Shown one piece after another: positions 25,962 through 35,403 of a stretch of DNA of 64,000 bases (position 1 is its first letter; every line of letters begins with the position of its first letter). The notes under the pieces were generated by a model. That model was not told the DNA's origin. It worked only from the letters and a program-made list of their open reading frames with translations, and ran no database searches. The stretch covers positions 1-64,000 of the forward strand of contig JAFGQI010000093.1 in the NCBI GenBank assembly GCA_016935755.1, read 5' to 3'. The stretch is from Anaerolineales bacterium (lineage in GTDB: Bacteria > Chloroflexota > Anaerolineae > Anaerolineales > UBA4823). Position numbers and translations under genes: made by a program.

Positions 25962-26013
25962 GGTCGGCGCATATCCTGACACATGTTCAACAATCAGATG
26001 AAAGAAGGGTGCT

Positions 26014-26637
26014 ATGCTTAGTGTACAACTTCCCCTCACTCCTGAAATCGTGCGCAGTCTCAAGGTTGGCGATCCTGTGGCGCTCTCTGGCGTGATGATC
26101 ACCGGTCGAGATACTGTGCATAAATGGATGATCGATACTTTTATCCGAAAAACCCGCCCGCCGCAGGGCGACGATATGGAGGTCTATCAGGCGATCAAAC
26201 CCCTGCTGGAAGGCAGCTTGATCTACCACTGCGGGCCGGTGGTCGCCGGGCTGGATACGAAGGAATATCGCTTTGTGGCTGCTGGACCCACCACCAGCAT
26301 CCGAGAGGAGCCCTATCAGGGCGAGGTGATGCGCCATTTTAACCTGCGCGGGGTGATTGGCAAGGGCGGCATGGGGCCAAAAACATTGGCTGCCTGCCAG
26401 GAAGTGCCTGGCCTGTATCTGCATGCCATCGGCGGCGCGGCATCTTTGATCGCACAGACAGTCACCCGAGTAGCAGGGGTGTATAAGCTCGATTTCGGCG
26501 TGCCCGAAGCCATGTGGGTGATCGAGGTGAAAGATTTCCCGGTGGTGGTGACGATGGATTCTCATGGCAACAGCCTGCATGCGGATGTCGAGGGGCAATC
26601 CAAAGTCGTGCTGCAGGAGCTGCTGGCGAAAGCCTGA
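26014..26637 (+). CDS. class I fumarate hydratase, beta subunit
   Basis: A 207-residue partner of the preceding subunit. It shows LKVGDPVALSGVMITGRDTVHK, YHCGPVV, AAGPTTSIREE, GVIGKGGMG and KDFPVVVTMDSHGNSLH, all typical of FumB/TtdB beta subunits, which carry the substrate-binding swivelling domain. GAAGAAGGG precedes the ATG. The gap to the alpha gene is 52 bases and the M28 peptidase gene starts one base after its stop codon, so all three are probably co-transcribed. Confidence 0.92.
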   Translation: MLSVQLPLTPEIVRSLKVGDPVALSGVMITGRDTVHKWMIDTFIRKTRPPQGDDMEVYQAIKPLLEGSLIYHCGPVVAGLDTKEYRFVAAGPTTSIREEPYQGEVMRHFNLRGVIGKGGMGPKTLAACQEVPGLYLHAIGGAASLIAQTVTRVAGVYKLDFGVPEAMWVIEVKDFPVVVTMDSHGNSLHADVEGQSKVVLQELLAKA

Positions 26638-26638
26638 G

Positions 26639-27838
26639 ATGGCTGAATCGAACGACCCGCTCTCTGCGGCAGAGCTGCTCAGACATGTAGCCGCCCTGGC
26701 GGATGACATCGGTCCCCGCCCGGCAGGCCATGCCGCCGAGCAGCAGGCGCGCCAATACATTCACGGGGTTCTCACCAGGTTGGGGATCCAGCAAATAGAA
26801 GAAATGCCCCTGCGCGCATTCGACACCTGGGGCTACAGCCTGTTTGCTCCCCTGGCGATCTCCTTGATGGGGAACGCCCTGGGCTGCTCAAGCCGGAAGG
26901 GCAAGCTCCTGGGTGGGCTGCTAGGGCTTGCCAGCGCTTACGCACTCTGGCGCACAACCTCCGCCTATCGCCAACCGTTAGAGCGCCTATACCCCAGCCG
27001 GACAACCGCCAACCTGGTGGCGCGCCTGCCCGCCCGCGGCCAGCCTCGCCAGACCATTGTCCTGGTCGGGCATATGGACAGCAACAAACACCGTCCCGCC
27101 TTTGCTCCCGAAGCCAAGCACAGCCTGCGCACCAAAGTTACCCTGGGCGCTCTGCTGCCCCTGGTGAACGGCCTGGCTCAGATTTGGGGAGCGGCAGGAG
27201 GGGGAAGACCCGCTTCCATTGCCCAGACCCTGAGCCTGATCGGGATAGCGGCGCAAATTCCACAAATCATCCATGAAGAACGGGAAGGCTATATCGATGG
27301 CGCCAATGATAACGCCAGCGCGGCAGCCTGCCTGCTGGGTCTGGCGGCTTACCTGCACCAAAATCCAATAGAAAACACCGAAATCTGGCTGGCGTTCACG
27401 GCGGCGGAAGAACCGGGCTGCCTGGGGATGCACCGTTTATTAGATGTATATGGGGATAGATTGCGCCTGGCCTGGTTCATAGACTTCGAAATGGTGGGGA
27501 CAGAACAGATAGCCTATGTTACCCGCCACACCAGTTTGTCTCTGCTGGGCGCTTACCGGCCTGATGCAGAGTCGCTCGCTCTGGCGATCCTCACAGCCGA
27601 AGAGAATCCCCACCTGGGGGTTATTGGCCGCGAAATGGTGATCACGGAGGAAGTAGGCAGCCTGCGCAGGCGCGGCTTTCGCGGCCTGTGTCTGGCAGGC
27701 GTCGGTCCCGATGGATGGCTGGCTAACTGGCACCAATACAGCGACACAACGAAGAACATCATTCCAGCCGGGCTGGAGCGCGCCGCCCGCTTTGCATTGG
27801 CGATGATCGAGAAAATTAATAAAAAAGGGAGCGCCTGA
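26639..27838 (+). CDS. M28-family zinc aminopeptidase with membrane segment
   Basis: A 399-residue peptidase. Zinc ligands of the M28 family are visible: His145 and Asp147 in VGHMDSN, Asp224 in DGANDNASA, Glu257/Glu258 in TAAEEPGC, an acidic residue in WFIDFEMVG and a histidine in NWHQYSD near residue 375. Two hydrophobic stretches at about 68-82 and 90-104 would anchor it in the membrane, and another lies at 165-185. It probably trims peptides. The frame is open upstream, inside the fumarase gene, but the ATG at 26639 matches the family and follows the fumarase stop codon directly. Confidence 0.87.
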   Translation: MAESNDPLSAAELLRHVAALADDIGPRPAGHAAEQQARQYIHGVLTRLGIQQIEEMPLRAFDTWGYSLFAPLAISLMGNALGCSSRKGKLLGGLLGLASAYALWRTTSAYRQPLERLYPSRTTANLVARLPARGQPRQTIVLVGHMDSNKHRPAFAPEAKHSLRTKVTLGALLPLVNGLAQIWGAAGGGRPASIAQTLSLIGIAAQIPQIIHEEREGYIDGANDNASAAACLLGLAAYLHQNPIENTEIWLAFTAAEEPGCLGMHRLLDVYGDRLRLAWFIDFEMVGTEQIAYVTRHTSLSLLGAYRPDAESLALAILTAEENPHLGVIGREMVITEEVGSLRRRGFRGLCLAGVGPDGWLANWHQYSDTTKNIIPAGLERAARFALAMIEKINKKGSA

Positions 27839-27860
27839 ACGCTCCCTTTTTTTTTATTTT
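27821..27860. terminator. bidirectional intrinsic terminator
   Basis: GGGAGCG (27827-27833) pairs with CGCTCCC (27840-27846) around a 6-base loop, with an A-run before and a long T-run after, so it works in both directions. The stop codon of the M28 gene is in its loop. It ends both the fumarase-M28 unit and the minus-strand cohesin gene. Confidence 0.92.
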
Positions 27861-27873
27861 ACACCGAAGAACT

Positions 27874-29577
27874 TTACCGGCATACTTCCAGGCTGACGTC
27901 ATCCACATACAGAGCTGAGACGCCGCCATAGCCATCATTGTACGTTCCAAAGTGCAGATAGATCCAATCACCCGCGAACTGCAGCAGGTTGAACTCGCTG
28001 AACTGCCACTTCTGGGCATCGCGCAGCCGCCAGATCAATGTGCGTAGGACATTCCCATAGTAGTCTACGACAAGAACATACTGCACATCTCCAGATAGAA
28101 TACCAGTCTCATCAAACGGGTCGAGAAATTCGGGCATCTTCGGGATGACGTTGCTGGCCAGATATGGGTCGCCAATGGGATATGTATAGAAGGTCAGGTA
28201 GGCAACGTACGCATTGGCTGGGATATAGACCAGCTGCCGTGTGCTGGAATAGCTGAAGCGGTTGTGGTACGGATTGACAATCCCCGTGCGGGCTGACCAG
28301 TCGCCGGTATTCGCCTGAGCCGTTGAATAGGCCGCGGTGTATTCGGTGGCCGGGAACTCCCAGTAGCCATTCCCCTCGAAGCCAGGGTTGCCAATGATAT
28401 TGGCGCAGGCAGAAGTGGATGTTCCAACAAAATCGACCCCACAGGATACCGCCGGTACATCTATCGTCCGGTTTACCGGGCTGAAGGAGTACCCTGCCAG
28501 GGAAGGCGTGATCACATACTGACCAGCTGGCAGCTGATCGATCACATAGTTGCCCGAGATATTGGTTGTAGCGCAGCGGCCTGTATTCGAGCAGACCAGG
28601 ACGCCCACCAGCGGACTGCCATAGTTATCCACCACCTGCCCGCAGACGGTATATGTCACTGCCGGCGGCGGATTTTTGATAATTAATGGCAGATGGGAGA
28701 TATTGTTGAGCGCGGTTACCATGAACACCAGGGTGTTCGAAGTCTGATATGTGGGGGCAGGGCCTATTACATAGACATTGATCGGTCCTGGGGTAACAAC
28801 ATAGCCGGCAGATACGGAAGCATTGAGCTGCGTAGTGCTGATATACGTGGTGGGCAAGTCTACCGCGCCAAAGTGCACCACCGCCCCAGGGGAGAACCCC
28901 AGGCCAAACACAGACAAAGTAAAACCAGGACTTCCTGCCATGACCGAGTTGGGATCCAGACTGGCGAGGGAGATGCCCGAGGAGATCAGAACCGAGCCAT
29001 TGGTGGTGGTGCCTGGCACACTCTGCCCTGCCGTGGTACCAAAAGAAGTGGGCGGACTGGAGGCAGAGAAGTTAACGCTGGCAACCGTGCCATTGGGGGC
29101 ATTGAGAGTGGTCAGCTTAATAGTAGCCAGGTTGCCATTCGGCAATGTCTCCAGGGGTGCAATCGGATCCAGGATGAAACAATCGATTTCGCCGTCCGTA
29201 TCGGTTAAGTCCGGGCTGCACGAACCAAGAAAAGCGCCCGGCAGGTCAAACGTAATCGACATGGGGGTATGAACATCAAACCCCAGCCAGGTTTCATCAA
29301 AATCCAAAGAAAAAACGATGCTGGAGATATTGTTCCCATTAGCAGTGAACTGGATCGGAACCGTCACCGTGCTGTTCGGCAGAGCCAGGATGTTCGATTG
29401 AATGGTCAGGGATGGACCCAGGCTGAGCGCATCAGGATTCACAGGAGCGCCGCTGCCAACCGATCCAGGCAAGCCTTGTGGCTCGGGCTCTGCTGGCGCA
29501 GCCAGCGCCGCCCCTGCGGACGGACCAAGAGCCATGAGCAAAGCCAGGATTAGGATAAACACACGATACATGCGCAT
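27874..29577 (-). CDS. secreted cohesin/TIG/carboxypeptidase-regulatory-like protein
   Basis: A 567-residue exported protein with a signal peptide (1-27, ending ALA). Modules in order: a cohesin-like domain (about 55-200, SSIVFSLDFDETWLGFDV and LPNGNLATIKL), an IPT/TIG immunoglobulin-like fold (about 203-290), a carboxypeptidase regulatory-like domain (about 308-385, CGQVVDNYGSPLVGVLV and SGNYVIDQLPAGQYVI) and a C-terminal module (about 391-567) beginning NPGFEG and ending FGTYNDGYGGVSALYVDDVSLEVC. The last module recurs three times in the protein at 47114-49180. It is probably a surface adhesin or scaffold. No catalytic domain is seen. GAGGTC precedes the start. Confidence 0.85.
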   Translation of the reverse strand: MRMYRVFILILALLMALGPSAGAALAAPAEPEPQGLPGSVGSGAPVNPDALSLGPSLTIQSNILALPNSTVTVPIQFTANGNNISSIVFSLDFDETWLGFDVHTPMSITFDLPGAFLGSCSPDLTDTDGEIDCFILDPIAPLETLPNGNLATIKLTTLNAPNGTVASVNFSASSPPTSFGTTAGQSVPGTTTNGSVLISSGISLASLDPNSVMAGSPGFTLSVFGLGFSPGAVVHFGAVDLPTTYISTTQLNASVSAGYVVTPGPINVYVIGPAPTYQTSNTLVFMVTALNNISHLPLIIKNPPPAVTYTVCGQVVDNYGSPLVGVLVCSNTGRCATTNISGNYVIDQLPAGQYVITPSLAGYSFSPVNRTIDVPAVSCGVDFVGTSTSACANIIGNPGFEGNGYWEFPATEYTAAYSTAQANTGDWSARTGIVNPYHNRFSYSSTRQLVYIPANAYVAYLTFYTYPIGDPYLASNVIPKMPEFLDPFDETGILSGDVQYVLVVDYYGNVLRTLIWRLRDAQKWQFSEFNLLQFAGDWIYLHFGTYNDGYGGVSALYVDDVSLEVCR

Positions 29578-29618
29578 AAGAGGTCTCCTTTTCGACGGCG
29601 CCAGATATTATCCCAGGT

Positions 29619-29665
29619 GGCAGGCCCCGGTCTATTGAGCGTTTTTGCTAAAACCAGGGCCTGCC
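29619..29665. terminator. hairpin between the two cohesin genes
   Basis: GGCAGGCCC (29619-29627) pairs with GGGCCTGCC (29657-29665), and the stem extends by GGT/ACC past one mismatch. No T-run follows on the minus strand, so it may be a weak or factor-dependent terminator of the large upstream gene. A GGATAAT (-10 for the next gene) follows at 29612-29607. Confidence 0.45.
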
Positions 29666-29681
29666 TTACAAGAACAACCGG

Positions 29682-32600
29682 TTATTTCACTGCCAATGGC
29701 AAGAAGATGCGCTCCAGGAGCGAGCTGATCCACACCGAGCCATCCATCAGGCTGCCAGGCAGGGTCTGTCCGTCGATGCTGCCAAAGGAAGCCAGCGGAT
29801 CTGGCGAGGCTTTGACTGCAGCCAGGAAGCTGCCTGTTGGGCTGCCAGTCCGGAAAGTGATCGAGAGCAGATCGCCATTCGGCAGCTGCGCCTGGGGATC
29901 CAGCAGGTTGAACACCACAAAGTCCAACTCGCCATCCAGGTCATTGGCGTCGAAGCTGGTAGCGACTGAAAAGCCAGCCGGCAGATTCGGAACAACTGCA
30001 TCCGGCACGCCGTCACCATTTGCATCCGTCAGATCAAAGCTGAGCCAGTCTTGATCGTAGTCCACTGAGAAGACCAGGCTGTTCACCTGGGCGCCCTGCA
30101 GTGTGACCGGCAGGGTAATCTGGCTGTCAGGAGCTGCCAGTTCAAAGGCCGGTAAGCCCATTGCCACTGCGCCGCTGCTCACCAGTTCAGTCGATTCGCG
30201 TAAGGACAGCAGCGGCGGGATGATGCCCGTGCAGCCAGCAGTCTGCCCATCACGGATGACCCACACGGTGCAGGAGATATCACCAGCATCCACGACGAAA
30301 TCCTGGTTGGGGTTGCACCCAACCGGGCTGCCTGGGAAAGTGCCGCCCGGCACCAGGTCTGGAGCAGTGCCATCACCGTCGAAGATCTCCAGCACCACCG
30401 CGCTCAGATCGCCAGCGTCCACGGCGCCATCTCCATTGCAGTCGCCCAGCAAACCAGCCTGGATGGCGACAAAACCATCGATCGAGACGCCGCGCACCGA
30501 CTGACCATAGCTGGCAAAGGAGGGCCGCGGGTTGGCCGAGAAGCCGACCCTGGCGCTGTTGGTCGAACCAGGCACTGCCTGGCAGGTGGCCTTGACGCGG
30601 AACTTAATCGTGGCAATCACGCCATCCACCAGGTATCCATAGGGTGGGCTGGGATCGTAGATGTTGAAATCAATTTCGTTATCGGTTTGCGCCCCGTCAT
30701 AGGTGTAAGCGCCAAAGAACCCGACGGGCAAACCGAATACAACCGCGTTGGGGATGGTAGGATCGAAGGTCAGGCAGGTCTGATCAAAATCGATCGAGAA
30801 AGCCAGGGCGTCGATATTGTGCAGGTTGCGGTAAAAATTCACCGGCATCGAAACGATTTCGCTGGGCGTGCCCGGCACATTGCCCGGGATGCGCAGGAAG
30901 ACCGGGATGCCGCGGCTGCTGTCGTAGGCGAACACATCCCAGGTGCTGTTGGTATCGTTGGTCACCAGGTTGGAAGCCAGCGAGGAGAAGACCACGTGCC
31001 GCCGGTCTGCTGCGCCTGAGGCGATGACTGGCGCCAGGGAGAGGTCATAAGCCTCGCCGCGATCGGTGCCCAGCGAGATGCGCTGAACCATGCCGACATC
31101 GAAAGCGCCAGACATCGAGATTGCCCGGTCGTACAGGAAGATATCTCTGCGGGCGTTAACATCCTGCAGGAATACATCCAGGTTGGTCGAGTCTGAAGCA
31201 AAGGCGATATAGCGCCCATCGGCAGAGATCGAAGGCGAGTAGGAGTCGCCGTTGATGGCTGGCTCGCTGAAGAAGTTCACGGAAATCAGGGTAATCGTCG
31301 CTGGCAGGACATCCCGATCATAGACGAAGATATCTGAGTAGACCGGGCTGTCAGCGATCAATGGATCCAGACCAGTTGCCCGCGAGGTGAATACCACATG
31401 CAGCCCATCAGCTGAGATGAATGGATCATAGGAGTCCAGGGCTCCAGTGCCTGAAACCGAGGTCAGCACAGTAAGCAATGGATCCAGGTTAAGCGTAATG
31501 GCATCAACCGCCCAATCCACGATGATCACATCCGAGAGGATACCATTGGCATCCGGCAGGCCGTGGTTGGTCGCCAGGGTAGCAAAAGCCACCGAATGCC
31601 CATCCGCGCTTAAGGTGGGAGATAGTGAAGCTCCGTCGAATTCAGTAAAGGGTACACCGGGTACAGCCGAGACGCGGTAGGTGCGGTTGGTGGTCATATC
31701 CCGGATAAAAATATCCGCCAGGTTATTGGTATCCGCAATCGGGCTGATCAGGTTGGCGGCAATGGAGCGGAAAGCCACATAGCGACCATTGCCAGCGATG
31801 AAGGGATGGTCGGCGTCGCCGGTGCTGTCGCCGTTGACCGTTTTATCGACCACCGAGATGCGGGTGGGCGGCCCGCCGGTATCTCGATCCCAGACGAAGA
31901 CGTCGCGTGCGCCGTTGTTATCACTCCCGGGCGGCAGCAGATTGTTGGCATCGGAAGAGTACGCCACATAGCGGCCATCAGAGGTGATGGACACCTGGAA
32001 GGAGTCGCCGTTGGCAGCCCCTCCAAGGTAGTCGTTGCTCACCTTGACCGTACTGACTGCATCAGGCTCATCATACAGCCCGTCATTATCGGTGTCACGA
32101 TCACGCAGGAAGACATCCCGCTTGCCATTGGTATCGCCATTGACCAGAGTCGAGGCTGCGGAAGAGAAAGCCACATAGCGGCCACTGGCAGAGGGGGCAA
32201 CACTGTAAGCCTCCAACTGCGGGACATTTACGACCGCACCAGAGGCATTATTGCCCTGGGTGCCCGAAGTGTGCAGGGAGACTCGCGTCAAGGCGCCGCC
32301 GCGGCATTCTGGGAAGCTGAACCAGCCAATGGCTGTGCGCCATTCGGTGCCCGCGGATTGATCGTCATAGTACATGTTGGTGTACCAGAACACACACTGG
32401 TCGAGCGGGTCAACGCTCATCTGGCTCTGGCGCCCCCAGGGGCCATCCATGTAGGTGTCTATATCATACTGCGAGCCGTTGTAGGGCGGGAAAACGAAGA
32501 GCGGCGGGGTGGGGTCATACACCTGGAAGATCTGCTCGCCCTGGGCAAGGGTCCCGGAGGGATCTTCTTTCAAGCGCCCGGCGTAGCGGATATCCGGATT

Positions 32601-33932
32601 GAGCACCGAACTGGAGGTGCTGTAGCCAATCGCCATATTACCCGTACGGTCCACCGCCATGCTTCCCAGCCAGCGATACTGTCCATCTGTGGGCGTATAG
32701 GTGCCGGTCTGGTAGAAATAAGGCGTCCCACCGGCAAACTGCATTTCGTGCCAGCGGATGCCGGTGACTGCATTGCTTCGCAAGGTGTGGTTAAACCACA
32801 GGGAAGGAACGCCATCAACAACCCGGTACTGCATGGGCGTCATAATGCGCTCGCCATGCGCATCCACCTGCTCCGAATATGCCGGAGGCACTCTCAACTG
32901 TGGGACAATATAACCGTTAGCCCACTTATTAGAGGTGTCCGTAAACAAAGTCAGGTCAGGCTGCTGGGCGGCGGTGCCGAAAGTCGAACTGCTCGGCTCG
33001 AACCAGTTAGCGGTAAACTTCCACAAGTGGAAGCGGCCTGGCTCAATCGAAGCAAAGTAGTTCGGCGTGCCAGTGGCGGGCGGATTGCCCAGCAGGTTGG
33101 TCGGCACCAGGTGGTTGTAAGCCATCGCCACGCTCAGGTAGAAGGGGATATAGCGCCAGCCAGTCGTTACGCCATTGATCAGGTCAGAGCGATTGAGCGC
33201 CCAAACCTTGGCGCCAGCCGGGCTGCGGTTCATGCCGCTGTTGTAAACATCATACAAGTCCACCGACAGGTAATAGCCATCCGGCCACAGGCCCAGCTTG
33301 GGCGAGTCGGGGTAGTAATGCGGCACACCTTCGTTGGTCACCAGGGAGTAGTAGTTCCAATAGGTGGAGTTGAAGTAAGCTGCCGGCGTCATCGGCGGCA
33401 GCATTTCCTTGGAAACCGCAACACAGAGGTAATAAGGTCCATTATCCACATCTGTATAAGCCACATCCACCACCACGTAGCGCCAGGCCAGGTGATCATA
33501 AATCACATAGGGCTGACCATGGTGTAGATTGTTGCCGGGAAAGCAGGCGCTGGTAGCCGGAGCGGTAGCCCAGAAATTATCGAAACTCTGCATATCGATC
33601 AGGGTGCCATTCTTGCGATAGATGGCGACCATTTTGTTGGTTGCCTGCAGGAAGTGGGTATGCCCGGGCGCACCCGAGGTATCCGGCACCGCGCCGATCA
33701 CGGAGGCGTTGTTGATGTCCGGCACAGCCGGATAAACGTCAATGTCGCCACCATTGTCAGGGCGTTGGATCCCAGGGAAGACATCGATGGGCGGCGGCAT
33801 TAAACTGGCTGTCACCGCCTGGGGCGCAGCCTGCTCTTTCGCCTGGGCAGCCGGCAGCGCCGGCGCGCCCGCCATAGCCAGGAGCAGTACACCCACAAAA
33901 ATCAGGTTAATCAGGCGCAAGCTGTTTTTCAT
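29682..33932 (-). CDS. large secreted protein with PD40 propeller, two cohesin-like domains and a dockerin
   Basis: A 1416-residue exported protein (signal peptide about 1-30, ending AAQA). Residues 50-550 form a domain with many Tyr/Trp residues. About 555-1000 is a series of TolB/PD40 propeller blades of the type SDGRYVAYSS...D.N..RDVF..DRD. A first cohesin-like domain (about 1010-1147) precedes a dockerin-like pair of F-hands (about 1160-1240: DCNGDGAVDAGDLSAVV and NQDFVVDAGDISCTVW), then a second cohesin-like domain (about 1250-1400) and the short end RIFLPLAVK. Cohesin and dockerin in one chain suggest self-assembly or binding of the neighbouring cohesin protein. A GTG five codons upstream is rejected because the GGAGG there serves the ATG at 33932. 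Confidence 0.85.
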   Translation of the reverse strand: MKNSLRLINLIFVGVLLLAMAGAPALPAAQAKEQAAPQAVTASLMPPPIDVFPGIQRPDNGGDIDVYPAVPDINNASVIGAVPDTSGAPGHTHFLQATNKMVAIYRKNGTLIDMQSFDNFWATAPATSACFPGNNLHHGQPYVIYDHLAWRYVVVDVAYTDVDNGPYYLCVAVSKEMLPPMTPAAYFNSTYWNYYSLVTNEGVPHYYPDSPKLGLWPDGYYLSVDLYDVYNSGMNRSPAGAKVWALNRSDLINGVTTGWRYIPFYLSVAMAYNHLVPTNLLGNPPATGTPNYFASIEPGRFHLWKFTANWFEPSSSTFGTAAQQPDLTLFTDTSNKWANGYIVPQLRVPPAYSEQVDAHGERIMTPMQYRVVDGVPSLWFNHTLRSNAVTGIRWHEMQFAGGTPYFYQTGTYTPTDGQYRWLGSMAVDRTGNMAIGYSTSSSVLNPDIRYAGRLKEDPSGTLAQGEQIFQVYDPTPPLFVFPPYNGSQYDIDTYMDGPWGRQSQMSVDPLDQCVFWYTNMYYDDQSAGTEWRTAIGWFSFPECRGGALTRVSLHTSGTQGNNASGAVVNVPQLEAYSVAPSASGRYVAFSSAASTLVNGDTNGKRDVFLRDRDTDNDGLYDEPDAVSTVKVSNDYLGGAANGDSFQVSITSDGRYVAYSSDANNLLPPGSDNNGARDVFVWDRDTGGPPTRISVVDKTVNGDSTGDADHPFIAGNGRYVAFRSIAANLISPIADTNNLADIFIRDMTTNRTYRVSAVPGVPFTEFDGASLSPTLSADGHSVAFATLATNHGLPDANGILSDVIIVDWAVDAITLNLDPLLTVLTSVSGTGALDSYDPFISADGLHVVFTSRATGLDPLIADSPVYSDIFVYDRDVLPATITLISVNFFSEPAINGDSYSPSISADGRYIAFASDSTNLDVFLQDVNARRDIFLYDRAISMSGAFDVGMVQRISLGTDRGEAYDLSLAPVIASGAADRRHVVFSSLASNLVTNDTNSTWDVFAYDSSRGIPVFLRIPGNVPGTPSEIVSMPVNFYRNLHNIDALAFSIDFDQTCLTFDPTIPNAVVFGLPVGFFGAYTYDGAQTDNEIDFNIYDPSPPYGYLVDGVIATIKFRVKATCQAVPGSTNSARVGFSANPRPSFASYGQSVRGVSIDGFVAIQAGLLGDCNGDGAVDAGDLSAVVLEIFDGDGTAPDLVPGGTFPGSPVGCNPNQDFVVDAGDISCTVWVIRDGQTAGCTGIIPPLLSLRESTELVSSGAVAMGLPAFELAAPDSQITLPVTLQGAQVNSLVFSVDYDQDWLSFDLTDANGDGVPDAVVPNLPAGFSVATSFDANDLDGELDFVVFNLLDPQAQLPNGDLLSITFRTGSPTGSFLAAVKASPDPLASFGSIDGQTLPGSLMDGSVWISSLLERIFLPLAVK

Positions 33933-34185
33933 AAGATTTTCCTCCACGTATCATTAACAAAATCCTGAGGCTGGACATCCCCCGAGCCTGCTGCGAAAAT
34001 GCACACAAACCATGAAGACTCCAGCCCAAGCGCGGGCCGCCAGGGGGACAACCCAGGATAGACGCAAGTTTGATTGCATTCTAAGTCAAGGCGGATAAAT
34101 AGGCAGTAAAATTAAGCTAAATTAAAACCTTCAATCTTGAGGCCTACCGATGTAAATATTTATCTGAGGGGCTTGATTCATTAGC

Positions 34186-35298
34186 TCAGGGGGCAATCCT
34201 GACGGAAATCGTATACTTTCCGATGCCTGTATCACGATGATGGCGCAGCCGCAAGTAGTAGGTTCCTGGATTTAGATGCCGGGTAAGGCGAGGATTCAAC
34301 CCCGGACCGCTGTCATCATCGCTGGCGATCTGAACCGTGCGGTCATTCGGTCCATATAAACCCATGACCAGATCCGTACGCCCACCGGTTTCGATCACAT
34401 AATTATTTGTCTGAGCTATCACCAGGCGAAACCAATCCTCCTCAGCGGCAAGACTGATATTGGCCTCAATCGGATCTGCGCCGATGGTCAAATCCTGTAT
34501 CGGGATCGTGTCGAAGGGATACATTGAGCCAATAAAGGCCATATCGGTAGCAGAAAGGACCATATTCAAGCCCACTTCAAAGACACCATCGGTCAGTTCT
34601 TTCGGGATCGGGTAAAGCATGATCGAAGCAGGGTCGAATTCAGAAAATTGAGTCTGGTCAGAACTATATTTCTGGAAGATATTTACATCCACCTTGGCTG
34701 GCGGCCAGTTGTTGGGTGGGCCGCCATAAACCCGGTAAACCTCCGGTTTGTTCCAGGGAATATCGTTGGATGGGCTTTGATGTTCATGGATGCAGCCCAG
34801 GGCATGTCCAAACTCATGCAGCACGACCCGGCTGTACTCGCTGTTGGCTGTGTTGGGGTGCAGCCATCCCAGGTTCATCGTAGGTTGATCCTTTGAAATA
34901 CTGAGCGCCTGGTTGCCCAGGTATGACCATGAACCCACACCAGCCTGAAAAGCAATGCGAATCTCCGCATCTGGATCATCTCCAAAAACGAAGTGGATAT
35001 TGGCATGCTGCTCCCATTGATGGGCATACTGCTCCACCTTGTTTCGCACAACCGGCTCACCTTCCATGAAGCTTACCCGCAGCGTACGCCCCACCTCCCA
35101 GCGTGTACCGGTTAACAGCGCCAGTTCTTGCGGTGGGGGCAAAGCAGCCATCCCAGTAGACATGCTGCTGTCCATCCGTACCAGGGGAATGTTGGCTGGG
35201 TTCTCCGCCATAGAGCGCGCAGCCAGCCGCTCCCTATCAGCCGGTTCGAGAATACGGTCAAAGCAAATTCTAAGCAGCTTTCTTCTCTTTCGGGACAT
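34186..35298 (-). CDS. zinc metallopeptidase (astacin/matrixin-like) with PPC domain
   Basis: A 370-residue metzincin. The zinc site is HEFGHALGCIHEH (about residues 163-175) and the Met-turn is SIMLYP. Upstream, RTLRVSFMEGEP and IRIAFQAGVGSWSYLG are the usual entry strands of the fold. The last 110 residues are a pre-peptidase C-terminal-like beta-sandwich (LAAEEDWFRLVIAQ...YYLRLRHH). No signal peptide is visible: the N-terminus MSRKRRKLLRICFDRIL is basic and not hydrophobic, so export may be non-classical or the enzyme may stay inside. A strong AAAGGAGGA lies 6 bases before the ATG. It is divergent from the SARP regulator. Confidence 0.82.
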   Translation of the reverse strand: MSRKRRKLLRICFDRILEPADRERLAARSMAENPANIPLVRMDSSMSTGMAALPPPQELALLTGTRWEVGRTLRVSFMEGEPVVRNKVEQYAHQWEQHANIHFVFGDDPDAEIRIAFQAGVGSWSYLGNQALSISKDQPTMNLGWLHPNTANSEYSRVVLHEFGHALGCIHEHQSPSNDIPWNKPEVYRVYGGPPNNWPPAKVDVNIFQKYSSDQTQFSEFDPASIMLYPIPKELTDGVFEVGLNMVLSATDMAFIGSMYPFDTIPIQDLTIGADPIEANISLAAEEDWFRLVIAQTNNYVIETGGRTDLVMGLYGPNDRTVQIASDDDSGPGLNPRLTRHLNPGTYYLRLRHHRDTGIGKYTISVRIAP

Positions 35299-35384
35299 GG
35301 CAGTTCCTCCTTTATCGCAGTTCTATTATAGATAATCTCGCTCTAAAAATCAACCGCTTGCGAATCAAAACTGGCTGATCGTAG

Positions 35385-35390
35385 TAGAAT
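35385..35390 (+). promoter_or_regulatory. -10 box of the SARP regulator gene
   Basis: TAGAAT at 35385-35390 is 13 bases before the ATG at 35404, which predicts a leader of about six bases without a ribosome binding site. No -35 match is clear. Confidence 0.35.
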
Positions 35391-35403
35391 ACAGGCAACC
35401 CTC

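Noticed and set aside
25860-25990. Possible frameshift at the end of the fumarase alpha subunit
   Set aside because: The chain reaches the final cluster cysteine (Cys272) and has normal length; only the last residues differ from the usual pattern, so no frameshift is required.
31806-33527. Long open frame of 573 codons on the plus strand
   Set aside because: It lies wholly inside the 1416-residue cohesin/dockerin gene on the other strand, which has a signal peptide, recognisable domains and a ribosome binding site. The plus-strand frame has none of these.
34165-34195. TTAGCTCAGGGGGC resembles the D-arm of a tRNA
   Set aside because: It is the end of the metallopeptidase gene read on the other strand; no acceptor stem, anticodon loop or T-loop can be placed around it.
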